From JANWKQ01 sp040376605 (GTDB lineage Bacteria; Bacteroidota; Bacteroidia; CAIKAF01), in the NCBI GenBank assembly GCA_040376605.1, contig JBEIQI010000095.1, forward strand, positions 1 to 10,283: a stretch of 10,283 bases of DNA, read 5' to 3'. A program made the translations under genes and the position numbers. Shown here in pieces: positions 1 to 5,853 of the stretch (position 1 is its first letter; each line of letters begins with the position of its first letter). The notes under the pieces are model-generated. The model saw nothing but the letters and a program-made list of their open reading frames with translations. It was not told where the DNA came from and did not search any database.

Positions 1-373
1 CAATACCTACTGCTAAATGACCTGGACCTAAATCTCTTCTTCTATAAGCAGCGGCAATTTTTAATCCATGATCTTGTTGAAAACCAATGTAGTCGCCATA
101 TCCGGTTAAACCAAGACCCAACTGATTTTTACCATCAGAGGTTAAATCTATCGGCATATCCGCTGTAAACAACCAGGTATTTGGAGCCCCTTGAAGACCA
201 TTCCACTGAAAACGACCCAAAATAGTTCCGCAAATACCATCTTTAGCTCCGGCATAAGCAGGATTATATAACATTTTATTGAAATAAAACATGGTATATT
301 GAGGGTCCTGTTGCGCTCTAAGACCGCTAACAATGCCAGTTAAAAGAATAAGACTAAGTACAAGTTTACGCAT
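1..373 (-). CDS. porP: PorP/SprF family type IX secretion system outer-membrane protein, 5' part only
   Basis: The first 124 codons are visible; the gene continues beyond base 1. Residues 1-20 form a signal peptide (basic MRK, hydrophobic core, cut near RA|QQ). The mature start, QQDPQYTMFYFNKMLYNPAY followed by AG, is the hallmark of PorP/SprF proteins, which are predicted outer-membrane beta-barrels linked to T9SS protein export and gliding. The later alternating stretches (LGLGLTGYGDYIGF, LKIAAAYR) fit barrel strands. Members are usually about 300 residues, so more than half is missing. The ATG at 373 is chosen because it directly precedes the signal peptide. The family has many paralogues; the symbol porP rests on the topA and arginase-fold neighbours, which from general knowledge often sit beside T9SS core genes, and a sprF-like paralogue is possible. 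Family assignment is firm, exact orthology is not. Confidence 0.92.
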   Translation of the reverse strand, partial: MRKLVLSLILLTGIVSGLRAQQDPQYTMFYFNKMLYNPAYAGAKDGICGTILGRFQWNGLQGAPNTWLFTADMPIDLTSDGKNQLGLGLTGYGDYIGFQQDHGLKIAAAYRRRDLGPGHLAVGI

Positions 374-401
374 AATGCTCTGATCAGTTTATTGTATATA
401 G

Positions 402-411
402 TTAGTACTAA
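402..411. promoter_or_regulatory. TTAGTACTAA palindrome upstream of porP
   Basis: This perfect 10-bp palindrome lies 28 bases upstream of the porP start codon and five bases downstream of a candidate -7 element, so it would fall at or near the transcription start. An identical copy lies upstream of the next gene on the same strand (1830-1839), and both copies share the flanking G to give an 11-base match. It could be a binding site for a dimeric regulator. A chance repeat cannot be excluded in AT-rich DNA. Confidence 0.3.
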
Positions 412-416
412 GAGTG

Positions 417-451
417 TAAATATACGAAAAAAAAATAATTAATCCACCAAA
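417..451 (-). promoter_or_regulatory. Candidate Bacteroidota-type promoter for porP
   Basis: Read on the minus strand, TTTG (451-448) is followed after 23 bases by TATATTTA (424-417), a 7/8 match to the Bacteroidota -7 consensus TAnnTTTG. The spacing is longer than the 19-20 bases at the other candidate promoters in this window, so the -33 part is doubtful. It would give a 5' leader of roughly 40 bases. The rest of the 374-588 gap is very AT-rich and holds only low-complexity palindromes. Confidence 0.3.
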
Positions 452-588
452 CGTTTAACAATCAATTGTTCATTAATATAGTTAAAGTATTAATAATCAA
501 CATTTTAAAATTTTAAAAAAAGTGAAAATCCTAACAAATAGGGCTCAATTTGTCAAAATTTAGGGGGTTACGCAAATGCAGTAGTTAA

Positions 589-1770
589 TTATTGGTTCAG
601 TTTCTTGTAAGTCCTGAGCCATCTATCGGGTATCTCATTCATACTGGCAACCTCATAATCGGTTTCGCTGCATGGAACTAAATATTCTCTAATATGATAC
701 TTATCCATCCCTAAATCGCTTACTGGTACGGCCATCCACCACTTTTCGGTTAATCGGTTCTTATAAAAACTGATCTCCTCCGGATAGCCTTGATAGGCCA
801 CGGTGTACTTCATGTATTGATGGTCATCAACCTCTAATGATTCGGGCTTACGCAAATAATAGCCTTCAATAAAATGCCAAATGCATTGGGCCATGAGGTG
901 ATGATCAGTCCAATCTAACTTACCATCAGGTTTAATCCCATAAAACCCAGCTGAACTCATTTTATAACTTAATCCACTGTATCGGGCCAATCGGCATATC
1001 TCATCACTACTAAATCCATTGGGCGTTGCAAAGGTGCAATTAGGAGCATCAGCTCGCTTAACACTTCCCAGGTCCAAACATAAAAAGTCGGCATCCCTTA
1101 TCACCGGTTCCGAATCTTCAATTCGATTCCTCACTTCCCCCAACCGATGCATTTCGAAATTAAATCCCCTAAACAATTCTAATAACTCCGGAGGTGTAAA
1201 ATAGGTTTGATACCCCAGGTTGCTATAATTGAATAAATAATTATCTCCATCATTTAATACTTTGCTTAAAAAGTTCCATGCCGTTAATTCCTCGGATGCA
1301 TCTTTAAAATCCAACGTGGAACTAATGTTCACCAGGTTACAAAACTTTCCAATTTTTTTATACGCCAGGTATTGTGCATACACTAATTCTTTTCCGCCAC
1401 CAATAATCACCGGCAGGATTCTTCTTGAAATTAATTCTACCAAAAAATCAGACAATTGGTTGACCACTTCATCCAAAGAGGTCTTAACGGATAGATTCCC
1501 AAAGTCGGCAATGCTTACTTCATAATTTCCTTTAAACAATCTATATAACCAATAACGAACATTATCCGGAGTATTATAAATATTGGAGGCCAGATCCGAA
1601 TCATCGAAACCCACACCTATTATTCCTATATGATAAATTTGATTATCCCAATCGGGAAATTCTCTGTCTAATCCAAAATAATCAATATTGGAGGATAGTT
1701 GACTTCTGTTAAAATCTTCGGCCAAAACAAAGTTGCCCACCGGCATAAAAAACTCTTCCCAATTCTTCAT
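589..1770 (-). CDS. Arginase-fold (formimidoylglutamase-like) protein with degenerate metal site, probably not a metallohydrolase
   Basis: This 393-residue protein belongs to the ureohydrolase fold family (arginase, agmatinase, formimidoylglutamase), normally binuclear manganese enzymes that hydrolyse guanidino or formimino groups. The three metal motifs can be located but are eroded. The GG(D/G)H loop is GGGKE (Lys127 in place of His). The DAHxD motif is SSTLD (150-154, keeping only the last Asp). The SxDxD motif is CLDLG (231-235, keeping only the first Asp). About two of six usual ligands remain, so hydrolase activity is unlikely. A C-terminal extension contains WWM (344-346) and EIPDRWLR (379-386), which I recall in Bacteroidota relatives annotated as formimidoylglutamase. 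The ATG at 1770 (MKNWEEFF) is preferred over an upstream in-frame TTG at 1812. It lies between topA and porP on the same strand; no hut genes are present. A structural, regulatory or T9SS-related role is possible but not shown. Confidence 0.85.
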   Translation of the reverse strand: MKNWEEFFMPVGNFVLAEDFNRSQLSSNIDYFGLDREFPDWDNQIYHIGIIGVGFDDSDLASNIYNTPDNVRYWLYRLFKGNYEVSIADFGNLSVKTSLDEVVNQLSDFLVELISRRILPVIIGGGKELVYAQYLAYKKIGKFCNLVNISSTLDFKDASEELTAWNFLSKVLNDGDNYLFNYSNLGYQTYFTPPELLELFRGFNFEMHRLGEVRNRIEDSEPVIRDADFLCLDLGSVKRADAPNCTFATPNGFSSDEICRLARYSGLSYKMSSAGFYGIKPDGKLDWTDHHLMAQCIWHFIEGYYLRKPESLEVDDHQYMKYTVAYQGYPEEISFYKNRLTEKWWMAVPVSDLGMDKYHIREYLVPCSETDYEVASMNEIPDRWLRTYKKLNQ

Positions 1771-1829
1771 ATATATATGTAACGAATATTCGATAGTAAA
1801 AATAGGCCTCAAACCATTGCAATAATGGG

Positions 1830-1839
1830 TTAGTACTAA
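1830..1839. promoter_or_regulatory. TTAGTACTAA palindrome upstream of the arginase-fold gene
   Basis: This is the second copy of the perfect palindrome found upstream of porP, here 59 bases upstream of the ATG at 1770. The two copies share GTTAGTACTAA. Their location in the upstream regions of two adjacent same-strand genes suggests a shared operator. No convincing -33/-7 pair was found beside this copy; TATTTTTA at 1797-1804 on the minus strand is a lone -7-like element. Confidence 0.3.
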
Positions 1840-1956
1840 TAGATATCTACAATTGAATATTAATTACTTTTTTAAGGATGAAATCGATAGGGAGAATAGG
1901 CAGCCAAGAATGCTTAACTGTTTATTATGGTCTAAAGGGGAAATGAGAACAAGTCG

Positions 1957-2039
1957 TTTAGAAGCAAGACATTAGACACCCAGAAACAAGAGCCTTGAAT
2001 GGTGAATGTCTTGGCGTCTTGCTTCTAAAAGTCTTGCTT
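1957..2039. repeat. Partly palindromic intergenic repeat built on AAGCAAGAC / GTCTTGCTT
   Basis: Two perfect 14-base inverted arms, TTTAGAAGCAAGAC (1957-1970) and GTCTTGCTTCTAAA (2016-2029), enclose a 45-base interior. A third copy of the core, GTCTTGCTT, follows at 2031-2039, and a partial GTCTTGG lies at 2008-2014. The element starts 10 bases after the topA stop codon in the gap before the next same-strand gene. It could fold into a long hairpin and help end or stabilise the topA transcript, though no U-tract follows on either strand. Its repetitive TCTTG-type units resemble the dispersed intergenic repeats of Bacteroidota genomes, so it may be one copy of a multicopy family; that part is inference. 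Confidence 0.6.
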
Positions 2040-2048
2040 ATCAATGCT

Positions 2049-4511
2049 CTACTTCTTTTTAGCTGCAGGTTTCTTGGCTTTTGGAGCTGCCTTCTTTTTA
2101 ACTGCTGGTTTCTTGGCTGCTGGTTCTTTTTTAGCTTTCGGCTCAGCTTTCTTTTTGGCAGCAGGAGCTTTTTTTGCCTTGGTGGCTTTATTGGCCTTGG
2201 CATTCGCTGCTTTTTTGCTTGCAGGAGCCTTGGCATCTGCTTCTGCAATGATTTCTTTTACACGGTCTAACGTTAGGGCTTCTGGCTCCTCTCCTTTGGG
2301 TATCTTATAATTTTCTTTACCCTTGCCAATATATATACCCCATCTTCCTCTCAATAATTTAATATCATCTTCATCAAAGGATTTGATCAAACGATTGGCG
2401 TCGGATTCTCTTTTGGCTTTTATCAATTCAATGGCTTTGGCTTCATCCACTTCCATGGGGTCTGTTCCTTTAGGAATCGAAACAAATTTACCATCATGGC
2501 GAACAAAAGGACCAAACCTTCCGATACCTACCACCATTTCTTTCTCCTCAAAGGTTCCAACTGCTTTTGGCAGTTTAAATAACTCAAGTGCATCCGCCAA
2601 GGTGATCGATTCAATGCTTAAGTTACCTCGGATACTTGCATATTTAGGCTTCTCTTCATCTTCAATTTCACCAATCTGAACCATTGGTCCAAATCTTCCT
2701 ATTAAAGCATAGATATTTTTTTGTGATGCCGGATCCACTCCTAATAATCTTTTACCGGTAACCCTTTTGGATTCTTTCTCGGTGGTGACAATATTTTCGT
2801 GGAATGGATTATAAAATTCTTTGATCATCTGGTGCCATTCGATTTTACCATTGGCAATTTCATCGAATTCCTTTTCTACAATAGCCGTAAATTGAAAGTC
2901 CATGATCTTTGGAAAATTATCTACCAAAAAATCTGTAACCAGAGAACCAATATCAGTAGGGAATAATTTATTCTTTTCAGCACCAGTATTTTCCGTCCGT
3001 TGCTCCTTGGAAACCTTCGCATCGGCAGCGGTAAACACCATATAATTTCGTGGGGTACCTTCTCTTTCCTCCTTCACCACATATTGTCGTTTTTGAATGG
3101 TACTAATGGTTGGAGCATAAGTTGAAGGTCGACCAATACCTAATTCCTCCAATTTTTTCACTAGGGATGCCTCCGTATATCTTGCCGGAGGTTGGCTAAA
3201 ACGCTCCATTCCAATTATTTCTTTATAACCCAAAGAATCCCCTGCAACTACCGGTGGCAACGTTTGATCATTTTCGTTTTCTTCCTCATCATCGTTGCTT
3301 TCTAAATAAACTTTTAGAAAACCTTCAAATTTAATGACTTCACCTCTTGCTACAAATTGTAATTCAGGTTTGGCAGTACCTATATATATATTGGTTTTTT
3401 CTAAACGGGCATCACTCATTTGTGAAGCGATGGAACGTTTCCAAATAAGCTCATACAAGCGTTGTGCACTGGCATCTTCACCTGCAGATTCTACATTAAA
3501 ATCGGTTGGACGAATACATTCGTGTGCTTCCTGTGCTCCTTTAGATTTGGTTGTGAAATTTCTTTTGAAGTGAAAATCCTTACCAAACATGCTATTGATA
3601 GCCGCTTCTGAAGCTTCCAAAGCAAAATCACTCATATTCACACTATCAGTTCTCATATAGGTGATTTTTCCAGCTTCATATAATTTTTGAGCCAGCTGCA
3701 TGGTTCTAGCAACCGAAAAACCCAATTTCCTATTGGCTTCTTGCTGCAAGGTAGAAGTTGTAAATGGAGCTGCCGGACTCTTGGTTGCCGGTTTCGTCTC
3801 CGTATTATTTACCTTAAAACTATGTGATAAGCAAGTATTTAAAAAATCCTCCGCTTCTTGAGAAGTTTTAAATTTTTGATTCAGTTCTGCTTTAAATGGT
3901 CGGCTGGCTTTTGGGGTGGTAAATAAACCATTAACCTTATAATAAGATTCTACTTTAAATTTATTTCTATCTCTTTCGCGATCTACAATAAGTCTCACGG
4001 CAACCGACTGAACCCTCCCTGCACTTAAACTAGGACGAATTTTTTTCCAAAGAACAGGTGATAATTCATATCCCACCAACCTATCTAAAATTCTTCTTGC
4101 TTGCTGCGCATTTACCAAATCGTAGTTAATGCCTCTTGGATTAAGAATGGCCTTACTAATAGCCGTCTTGGTAATTTCATTAAAAACAATTCGCTTGGTT
4201 TTCTTTTCAGCCAGCTCTAAACTTTCACTTAAATGCCAGGCAATAGCCTCTCCCTCTCGGTCCTCATCGGAAGCAAGCCAAACCATTTCGGCCTCTTTAG
4301 CTAATTTTTTCAATTCGGCAATTACCTTTTTCTTATCCTCCGAAACTTCATAAACCGGAGTAAAATCATTGGCAATATCTATGGAAATTCCTTTTTCACC
4401 CAAGTCTCTAACGTGGCCATAACTGCTTTTCACTACATAATCACTGCCAAGATATCCTTCAATTGTTTTTGCCTTGGCAGGCGACTCCACTATAACCAGG
4501 TTTTTTGCCAT
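2049..4511 (-). CDS. topA: DNA topoisomerase I (type IA) with Lys/Ala-rich C-terminal tail
   Basis: This 820-residue enzyme relaxes negative supercoils by cutting and rejoining one DNA strand through a 5'-phosphotyrosine. The TOPRIM domain opens the protein: Glu9 in VIVESPAKA and the acidic triad Asp82, Asp84, Glu86 in SDEDREGEAIAWHL. The catalytic Tyr285 lies in GKITYMRTDS, with Arg287 beside it. The core includes SAGRVQSVAVRL (163-174) and ELGIGRPSTYAPTI (456-469). After about residue 590 come repeated topoisomerase C-terminal modules with motifs GRFGPMV (605-611), GRFGPFV (664-670) and GRWGIYIG (722-729). There are only two cysteines in the whole protein (227, 332), so the C4 zinc fingers of the E. 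coli enzyme are absent. Residues about 757-820 are almost only Lys, Ala and Pro, a histone H1-like basic tail likely to bind DNA non-specifically. The ATG at 4511 is the standard MAKNLVIVES start. Confidence 0.98.
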   Translation of the reverse strand: MAKNLVIVESPAKAKTIEGYLGSDYVVKSSYGHVRDLGEKGISIDIANDFTPVYEVSEDKKKVIAELKKLAKEAEMVWLASDEDREGEAIAWHLSESLELAEKKTKRIVFNEITKTAISKAILNPRGINYDLVNAQQARRILDRLVGYELSPVLWKKIRPSLSAGRVQSVAVRLIVDRERDRNKFKVESYYKVNGLFTTPKASRPFKAELNQKFKTSQEAEDFLNTCLSHSFKVNNTETKPATKSPAAPFTTSTLQQEANRKLGFSVARTMQLAQKLYEAGKITYMRTDSVNMSDFALEASEAAINSMFGKDFHFKRNFTTKSKGAQEAHECIRPTDFNVESAGEDASAQRLYELIWKRSIASQMSDARLEKTNIYIGTAKPELQFVARGEVIKFEGFLKVYLESNDDEEENENDQTLPPVVAGDSLGYKEIIGMERFSQPPARYTEASLVKKLEELGIGRPSTYAPTISTIQKRQYVVKEEREGTPRNYMVFTAADAKVSKEQRTENTGAEKNKLFPTDIGSLVTDFLVDNFPKIMDFQFTAIVEKEFDEIANGKIEWHQMIKEFYNPFHENIVTTEKESKRVTGKRLLGVDPASQKNIYALIGRFGPMVQIGEIEDEEKPKYASIRGNLSIESITLADALELFKLPKAVGTFEEKEMVVGIGRFGPFVRHDGKFVSIPKGTDPMEVDEAKAIELIKAKRESDANRLIKSFDEDDIKLLRGRWGIYIGKGKENYKIPKGEEPEALTLDRVKEIIAEADAKAPASKKAANAKANKATKAKKAPAAKKKAEPKAKKEPAAKKPAVKKKAAPKAKKPAAKKK

Positions 4512-4542
4512 TTGCGGGAATTAGAAATTGTTAAAATCCCGA

Positions 4543-4574
4543 CAAATAAATGATAAAATGTAATGAAACGCAAA
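4543..4574 (-). promoter_or_regulatory. Bacteroidota-type promoter for topA
   Basis: Read on the minus strand, TTTG (4574-4571) is followed after 20 bases by TTTATTTG (4550-4543), a 7/8 match to TAnnTTTG. The spacing is as expected for the Bacteroidota housekeeping sigma factor. Transcription would start near 4538, giving a leader of about 27 bases before the ATG at 4511. Confidence 0.55.
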
Positions 4575-4576
4575 TG

Positions 4577-4605
4577 AGGTCGTGGTGAGATAATAACACC
4601 GACCT
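4577..4605 (-). terminator. Imperfect hairpin between the small hypothetical gene and topA
   Basis: On the plus strand AGGTC (4577-4581) pairs with GACCT (4601-4605), and GGTG (4584-4587) with CACC (4597-4600), leaving a two-base bulge and a nine-base loop. It lies downstream of the 5127-4720 gene and two bases upstream of the topA -33 element. It could end transcription of the upstream gene, or be a regulatory site for topA. There is no clear U-tract, only T-rich DNA, so a terminator role is weak. Confidence 0.3.
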
Positions 4606-4719
4606 ATTCAATAAACTAAATATCAATTACTTATAAATGATATCAAACCTAATTATAACTTTTCAAGGGTGGTATAGTAGAACAAGTTAGCAATCAAAAT
4701 GAATGATCTCCTTCCACTT

Positions 4720-5127
4720 TTAGTTCTTTACAAATACTTTAAACTCCAAAATAAATTCTTTGATTTCACGGATTAACTGTTCTTTTTGTATGGCAATTAA
4801 ATGAACCACCTCCTTGTAATCGTTTTTTAACCGAGATCCATACCTATTATTGTCATCTTTTTGAAGCATCAATAAATTGAGATGATTTACTTTGTCTTCA
4901 TCCACAAAAAAACTTAGATGACTGTAAGCCACTACCATATTTTCAATCTGCTCTTTATTGAGTTCATTGCGTCGATTTAACTCAGTTAAGTACCTGTATA
5001 TGGCAAATTTCATTCTAGCAATGCTACAGGGAAGGGATTTTTTTGATTGGAATACCGCCGGATGGATTGATTTTTGCAATACTACGCCATATTGACGTAT
5101 CAAAGCTTCTGCTTGTTCTACAGTCAT
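4720..5127 (-). CDS. Small hypothetical helical protein
   Basis: The product is a 135-residue soluble protein I do not recognise. It has no signal peptide or membrane segment. The sequence is mostly amphipathic helix and rich in charged residues and Leu/Ile. The N-terminus (MTVEQAEALIRQYGVVLQ) and the central ELNRRNELNKEQIENMVVAYSHLS region look helical, and the last 35 residues (KEVVHLIAIQKEQLIREIKE) have coiled-coil character. It is basic overall. The ATG at 5127 is chosen because it opens a well-formed helix. The same frame stays open for another 19 codons upstream but has no better start. It lies upstream of topA on the same strand, separated by 208 bases that contain topA's own promoter, so cotranscription is uncertain. 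An unusually strong Shine-Dalgarno sequence lies about 79 bases upstream, in front of a different, six-codon reading frame. Confidence 0.75.
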   Translation of the reverse strand: MTVEQAEALIRQYGVVLQKSIHPAVFQSKKSLPCSIARMKFAIYRYLTELNRRNELNKEQIENMVVAYSHLSFFVDEDKVNHLNLLMLQKDDNNRYGSRLKNDYKEVVHLIAIQKEQLIREIKEFILEFKVFVKN

Positions 5128-5177
5128 AAAACTTGGGTTTACTAAATGATAAAACGTAAAAACGAAGTTATTTGTTC

Positions 5178-5214
5178 CTATATTTTAAAGTAATTCATTT
5201 TTTAACCTCCTTTT
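5178..5214 (-). promoter_or_regulatory. Strong Shine-Dalgarno sequence with six-codon ORF upstream of the small hypothetical gene
   Basis: On the minus strand AAAAGGAGG (5214-5206) is followed after seven bases by ATG (5198) and an ORF of six codons (MNYFKI) ending in TAG at 5178. This is a textbook ribosome binding site with ideal spacing, whereas the other genes in this window have none. The next gene starts 50 bases further on. The pair could be a leader peptide or translational control element. Alternatively, a one-base indel in the A run after TTT would join MNYFK to the open frame of the downstream gene and extend it N-terminally. Confidence 0.35.
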
Positions 5215-5294
5215 AAATATTTCTCGATGAGTAAAACAGTATGCTTAAATTTAATCGACTCAAATTCAGAAATATAGAAATGCGTGCAAAAAAT

Positions 5295-5316
5295 ACTTTC
5301 AATTTTTATTGAAAGT
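5295..5316. promoter_or_regulatory. Inverted-repeat operator candidate upstream of the GbsR-type regulator
   Basis: Perfect nine-base arms ACTTTCAAT (5295-5303) and ATTGAAAGT (5308-5316) flank a TTTT spacer. The repeat ends 25 bases before the regulator's ATG. Symmetry and size suit a dimeric winged-helix repressor of the MarR superfamily, and its right arm supplies the TTG of a candidate -33 element (5309-5311), so binding there should block transcription. Negative autoregulation of this gene and its downstream cluster is the simple reading. It is inferred, not shown. Confidence 0.5.
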
Positions 5317-5338
5317 TCAGAAACATTCCGTACAATTG
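5309..5338 (+). promoter_or_regulatory. Candidate promoter of the GbsR cluster, possibly giving a leaderless transcript
   Basis: TTG (5309-5311) is followed after 19 bases by TACAATTG (5331-5338), a 7/8 match to TAnnTTTG. The -7 element ends only three bases before the ATG at 5342, so transcription would start at or next to the start codon and the mRNA would be leaderless or nearly so. An alternative promoter further upstream is possible; TAAATTTA near 5244-5251 is -7-like but lacks a partner. Confidence 0.4.
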
Positions 5339-5341
5339 TGT

Positions 5342-5842
5342 ATGAAATTAGAAGAAGCCAAATTAAAATTCATTCAAACCTGGGGAGCATTGGGCAGTAA
5401 CTGGGGTATTAGTAAGACCATGGCACAAGTTCATGCCCTGCTAATGATCAGCAAAGAACCTTTAAGTGCAGAAGAAATTATGGAAACGCTAAATATTAGC
5501 AGGGGAAACACCAACATGACAGTAAGAAGTTTAATTGATTGGGGCCTTGTGTACAGGGAAATAAAAACTGGAGATAGAAGAGAGTTTTTTAGAGGAGAAA
5601 AAGATATTTACCTGGTAGGTAAACAAATTGTAAAAATCCGAAGAGAAAGAGAGGTACAGCCTGTGATTCAACTATTGAACTCATTACAAGATATCGACGA
5701 AAAAAATGCCGAGACAGTAGAATTTAAACAACAGATGCAGGAAATAGCTGATTTTACAAAACGCTCCGACTCCTTGGTAGCAAAATTGGTAGAGGCAGAT
5801 GAAAATTGGTTCGGAAAGATGCTCATGAAATTGATGAAATAA
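5342..5842 (+). CDS. GbsR/MarR family transcriptional regulator
   Basis: This 166-residue cytoplasmic protein has a winged helix-turn-helix in residues about 25-90: TMAQVHALLMIS (26-37), LSAEEIMETLNISRGNTNMT (41-60) containing the recognition helix, and a wing around KTGDRREFF (75-83). These are diagnostic for the GbsR branch of the MarR superfamily. GbsR of Bacillus represses choline-to-glycine-betaine genes, but Bacteroidota members are diverse and their ligands mostly unknown. Residues 95-166 are helical and likely make the dimer interface. The ATG at 5342 (MKLEEAKLKF) is the usual family start; an in-frame TTG at 5309 lies inside the palindrome and is not credible. A membrane protein gene follows after 11 bases, so it heads an apparent operon. 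The palindrome just upstream suggests autorepression. Confidence 0.93.
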   Translation: MKLEEAKLKFIQTWGALGSNWGISKTMAQVHALLMISKEPLSAEEIMETLNISRGNTNMTVRSLIDWGLVYREIKTGDRREFFRGEKDIYLVGKQIVKIRREREVQPVIQLLNSLQDIDEKNAETVEFKQQMQEIADFTKRSDSLVAKLVEADENWFGKMLMKLMK

Positions 5843-5853
5843 AGACTCAAACC

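Noticed and set aside
148..333. Minus-strand 61-codon ORF at the left edge
   Set aside because: It overlaps the porP coding sequence in another frame; the PorP/SprF match is decisive.
457..470. AACAAT-CA-ATTGTT inverted repeat upstream of porP
   Set aside because: The arms are only six A/T-rich bases. It lies just upstream of a weak -33 candidate and has no second copy in the window.
503..518. 16-bp palindrome TTTTAAAATTTTAAAA
   Set aside because: Low-complexity A/T palindromes arise readily in AT-rich intergenic DNA, and nothing ties it to a function.
1771..1812. N-terminal extension of the arginase-fold protein from a TTG at 1812
   Set aside because: The extra 14 residues look like translated AT-rich upstream DNA. 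The ATG at 1770 gives the expected family start.
1814..1828. CCATT/AATGG short inverted repeat upstream of the arginase-fold gene
   Set aside because: Five-base arms are expected by chance; no supporting context.
2044..2310. Plus-strand ORF encoding a very hydrophobic Phe/Leu/Ala-rich peptide
   Set aside because: It is antisense to the Lys/Ala/Pro tail of topA; lysine codons read backwards give Phe and Leu. No independent support.
5227..5277. Plus-strand 16-codon ORF in the divergent gap
   Set aside because: No ribosome binding site, no link to a neighbouring start, and frames this short are frequent by chance.
5309..5341. TTG start for the GbsR-type regulator
   Set aside because: It lies inside the palindrome and candidate promoter. 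The MKLEEAKLKF start at 5342 fits the family.
5806..5853. TTG start for the first membrane protein
   Set aside because: It would overlap the regulator's coding end and add a charged, non-membrane leader. The ATG at 5854 directly precedes the first helix.
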